Assembly: GCA_012719225.1 (NCBI GenBank)
Contig: JAAYAT010000365.1
Location: forward strand, 1 to 33,953
Direction of reading: 5' to 3'
DNA from: Verrucomicrobiaceae bacterium
GTDB taxonomy: Bacteria > Verrucomicrobiota > Verrucomicrobiia > Verrucomicrobiales > DEV007
DNA: 33,953 nt
The notes under the pieces: model-generated
Database searches by the model: none
What the model saw: only the letters and a program-made list of their open reading frames with translations
What the model was told of the DNA's origin: nothing
Part shown: one piece after another, positions 32,767-33,953 of the stretch
Layout: every line of letters begins with the position of its first letter
Numbering within the stretch: position 1 is the stretch's first letter
Made by a program: the position numbers and the translations under genes

Positions 32767-32776
32767 AGAACACTTT

Positions 32777-33953
32777 ATGAGCATCAAAGAAGACTACAAA
32801 GTGGCCGATATCGGTCTCGCCAATTTCGGGCGTATGGAAATCGAAGTGGCCCAGCACGAGATGCCCGGCCTCATGGCGACCCGCGCCAAATACGCGGCGG
32901 AAAAGCCGCTCCAGGGAGTCCGCGTGATGGGCTCCCTGCACATGACCATCCAGACCGCCGTCCTCATCGAGACCCTCGTGGAACTCGGGGCCGACGTGCG
33001 TTGGTGCAGTTGCAATATTTTCTCGACCCAGGACCACGCCGCCGCCGCGATCGCCGCCGCCGGGGTGCCCGTCTTCGCCTGGAAAGGGGAGACGTTGGAG
33101 GAATACTGGGACTGCACCGAAGCGGCCCTCACCTGGCCCGACGGCAAAGGACCGCAACTCATCGTCGATGACGGCGGCGACGCGACCCTCCTCATCCACA
33201 AAGGAGCCGAACTCGAGGAAGGGGATCGATCCTTCCTCGACAGCCCCTCCGAGAGCGAAGAGGAAGAAGTCATTAAAAACCTCCTCCGCCGCATTCACGA
33301 AGAGGACCCCGCCAAGTTCACCAATTTCCTCAAGGATTGGAAAGGCGTTTCCGAAGAGACCACCACCGGCGTCCACCGCCTCTACCAGATGGCCGCGGCC
33401 GGAACCCTCCGCGTCCCCGCGATCAACGTGAACGATTCTGTGACCAAGTCCAAATTCGACAACCTCTACGGCTGCCGCGAGTCGCTCGTCGACGGCATCA
33501 AGCGCGCCACCGACGTGATGATCGCCGGCAAGGTCGCCGTGGTCTGCGGCTACGGAGATGTCGGCAAGGGCTGCGCCCAGACCCTCCGCGGTTTCGGCGC
33601 CCAGGTCGTCGTCACCGAGATTGACCCCATCTGTGCCCTGCAGGCCGCGATGGAAGGCTACCGGGTTCTTCCCGTCGAGGACACCCTCGGCTGGGCCGAC
33701 ATCTACGTGACCACCACCGGTAACAAGGACATCATCCGCCTCGACCACATGCTCGCGATGAAAGATCAGGCTGTCGTCTGCAACATCGGCCATTTCGACA
33801 ACGAGATCCAAGTCGCCAAACTCAACGGCCACGCCGGGGTCAGCAAAACCACGATCAAACCCCAGGTGGACCGCTACGACCTGCCCGACGGCAAACAGCT
33901 CTTCATGCTGGCCGAAGGTCGCCTCGTCAACCTCGGCTGCGCCACCGGCCACC
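32777..33953 (+). CDS. ahcY: Adenosylhomocysteinase (3' partial)
   Basis: Hydrolyses S-adenosylhomocysteine to adenosine and homocysteine, relieving product inhibition of methyltransferases. The frame is open from ATG 32777 to the window end (392 codons, no stop), which is why it is absent from the ORF track. It starts [39 protein letters not shown], the NAD-binding [14 protein letters not shown] and [10 protein letters not shown] are visible. The insert near [15 protein letters not shown] is that of the longer bacterial type. It follows the inserted small gene by 22 bp; without the cassette it would lie about 30-50 bp after metK. The full-length family is about 430-470 aa. Confidence 0.97.
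   Translation, partial: MSIKEDYKVADIGLANFGRMEIEVAQHEMPGLMATRAKYAAEKPLQGVRVMGSLHMTIQTAVLIETLVELGADVRWCSCNIFSTQDHAAAAIAAAGVPVFAWKGETLEEYWDCTEAALTWPDGKGPQLIVDDGGDATLLIHKGAELEEGDRSFLDSPSESEEEEVIKNLLRRIHEEDPAKFTNFLKDWKGVSEETTTGVHRLYQMAAAGTLRVPAINVNDSVTKSKFDNLYGCRESLVDGIKRATDVMIAGKVAVVCGYGDVGKGCAQTLRGFGAQVVVTEIDPICALQAAMEGYRVLPVEDTLGWADIYVTTTGNKDIIRLDHMLAMKDQAVVCNIGHFDNEIQVAKLNGHAGVSKTTIKPQVDRYDLPDGKQLFMLAEGRLVNLGCATGH

Noticed and set aside
32765-33952. 395-aa minus-strand ORF at the window end
   Set aside because: It is antisense to ahcY, whose frame shows clear family motifs. The track lists the shadow only because ahcY lacks a stop in the window.

Overview
The window looks like chromosomal DNA of a GC-rich member of the Verrucomicrobiota or wider PVC group. 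This is inferred from a Rhodopirellula/Verrucomicrobium-type ECF sigma factor beside a FecR/LamG membrane protein and a DUF1549/DUF1553 plus DUF1501 pair, from a ribosomal cluster without rpmD, and from frequent initiation without a Shine-Dalgarno sequence. No tRNA, rRNA, CRISPR array, insertion sequence or prophage is visible. Both ends cut genes: fusA lacks its start and ahcY lacks its end.

Bases 1-16886 (+) form one long translation cluster: 'fusA-rpsJ-rplC-rplD-rplW-rplB-rpsS-[secreted coiled-coil gene]-rplV-rpsC-rplP-rpmC-rpsQ-rplN-rplX-rplE-rpsH-rplF-rplR-rpsE-rplO-secY-map-rpmJ-rpsM-rpsK-rpsD, closed by a hairpin terminator. Its oddities are the unrelated exported coiled-coil protein between rpsS and rplV, an L22 with a C-terminal helix-hairpin-helix-like domain, long acidic Ala/Glu/Pro N-terminal extensions on S5 and S11, and the absence of rpmD, infA, rpoA and rplQ from their usual places. 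rpmJ (37 codons) is missing from the ORF track.

Bases 17042-21239 (+) carry a degenerate HtrA-like secreted protein overlapping an M32 carboxypeptidase gene, then a GNAT acetyltransferase and an overlapping sufE-like/tatD-like pair. Bases 21259-31088 are all on the minus strand. Read in the direction of transcription they are: an ArsR-type regulator fused to a SAM methyltransferase domain; a phosphodiester glycosidase-like exported protein; an ECF sigma factor, a FecR/LamG membrane protein, a DUF1549/DUF1553 protein with an N-terminal SHD1-like domain and a Tat-exported DUF1501 protein, ending at a strong terminator; and a separate hybrid histidine kinase.

Bases 31136-33953 (+) hold metK and ahcY, two consecutive steps of the methionine/SAM cycle. 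Between them sits a small four-helix-bundle (23S rRNA IVP family) gene bracketed by a 16-bp inverted repeat, which looks like an inserted cassette. The ArsR-methyltransferase gene is divergent from metK across 47 bp. That gap holds overlapping candidate promoters and a near-palindrome, suggesting SahR-like feedback control of SAM recycling.
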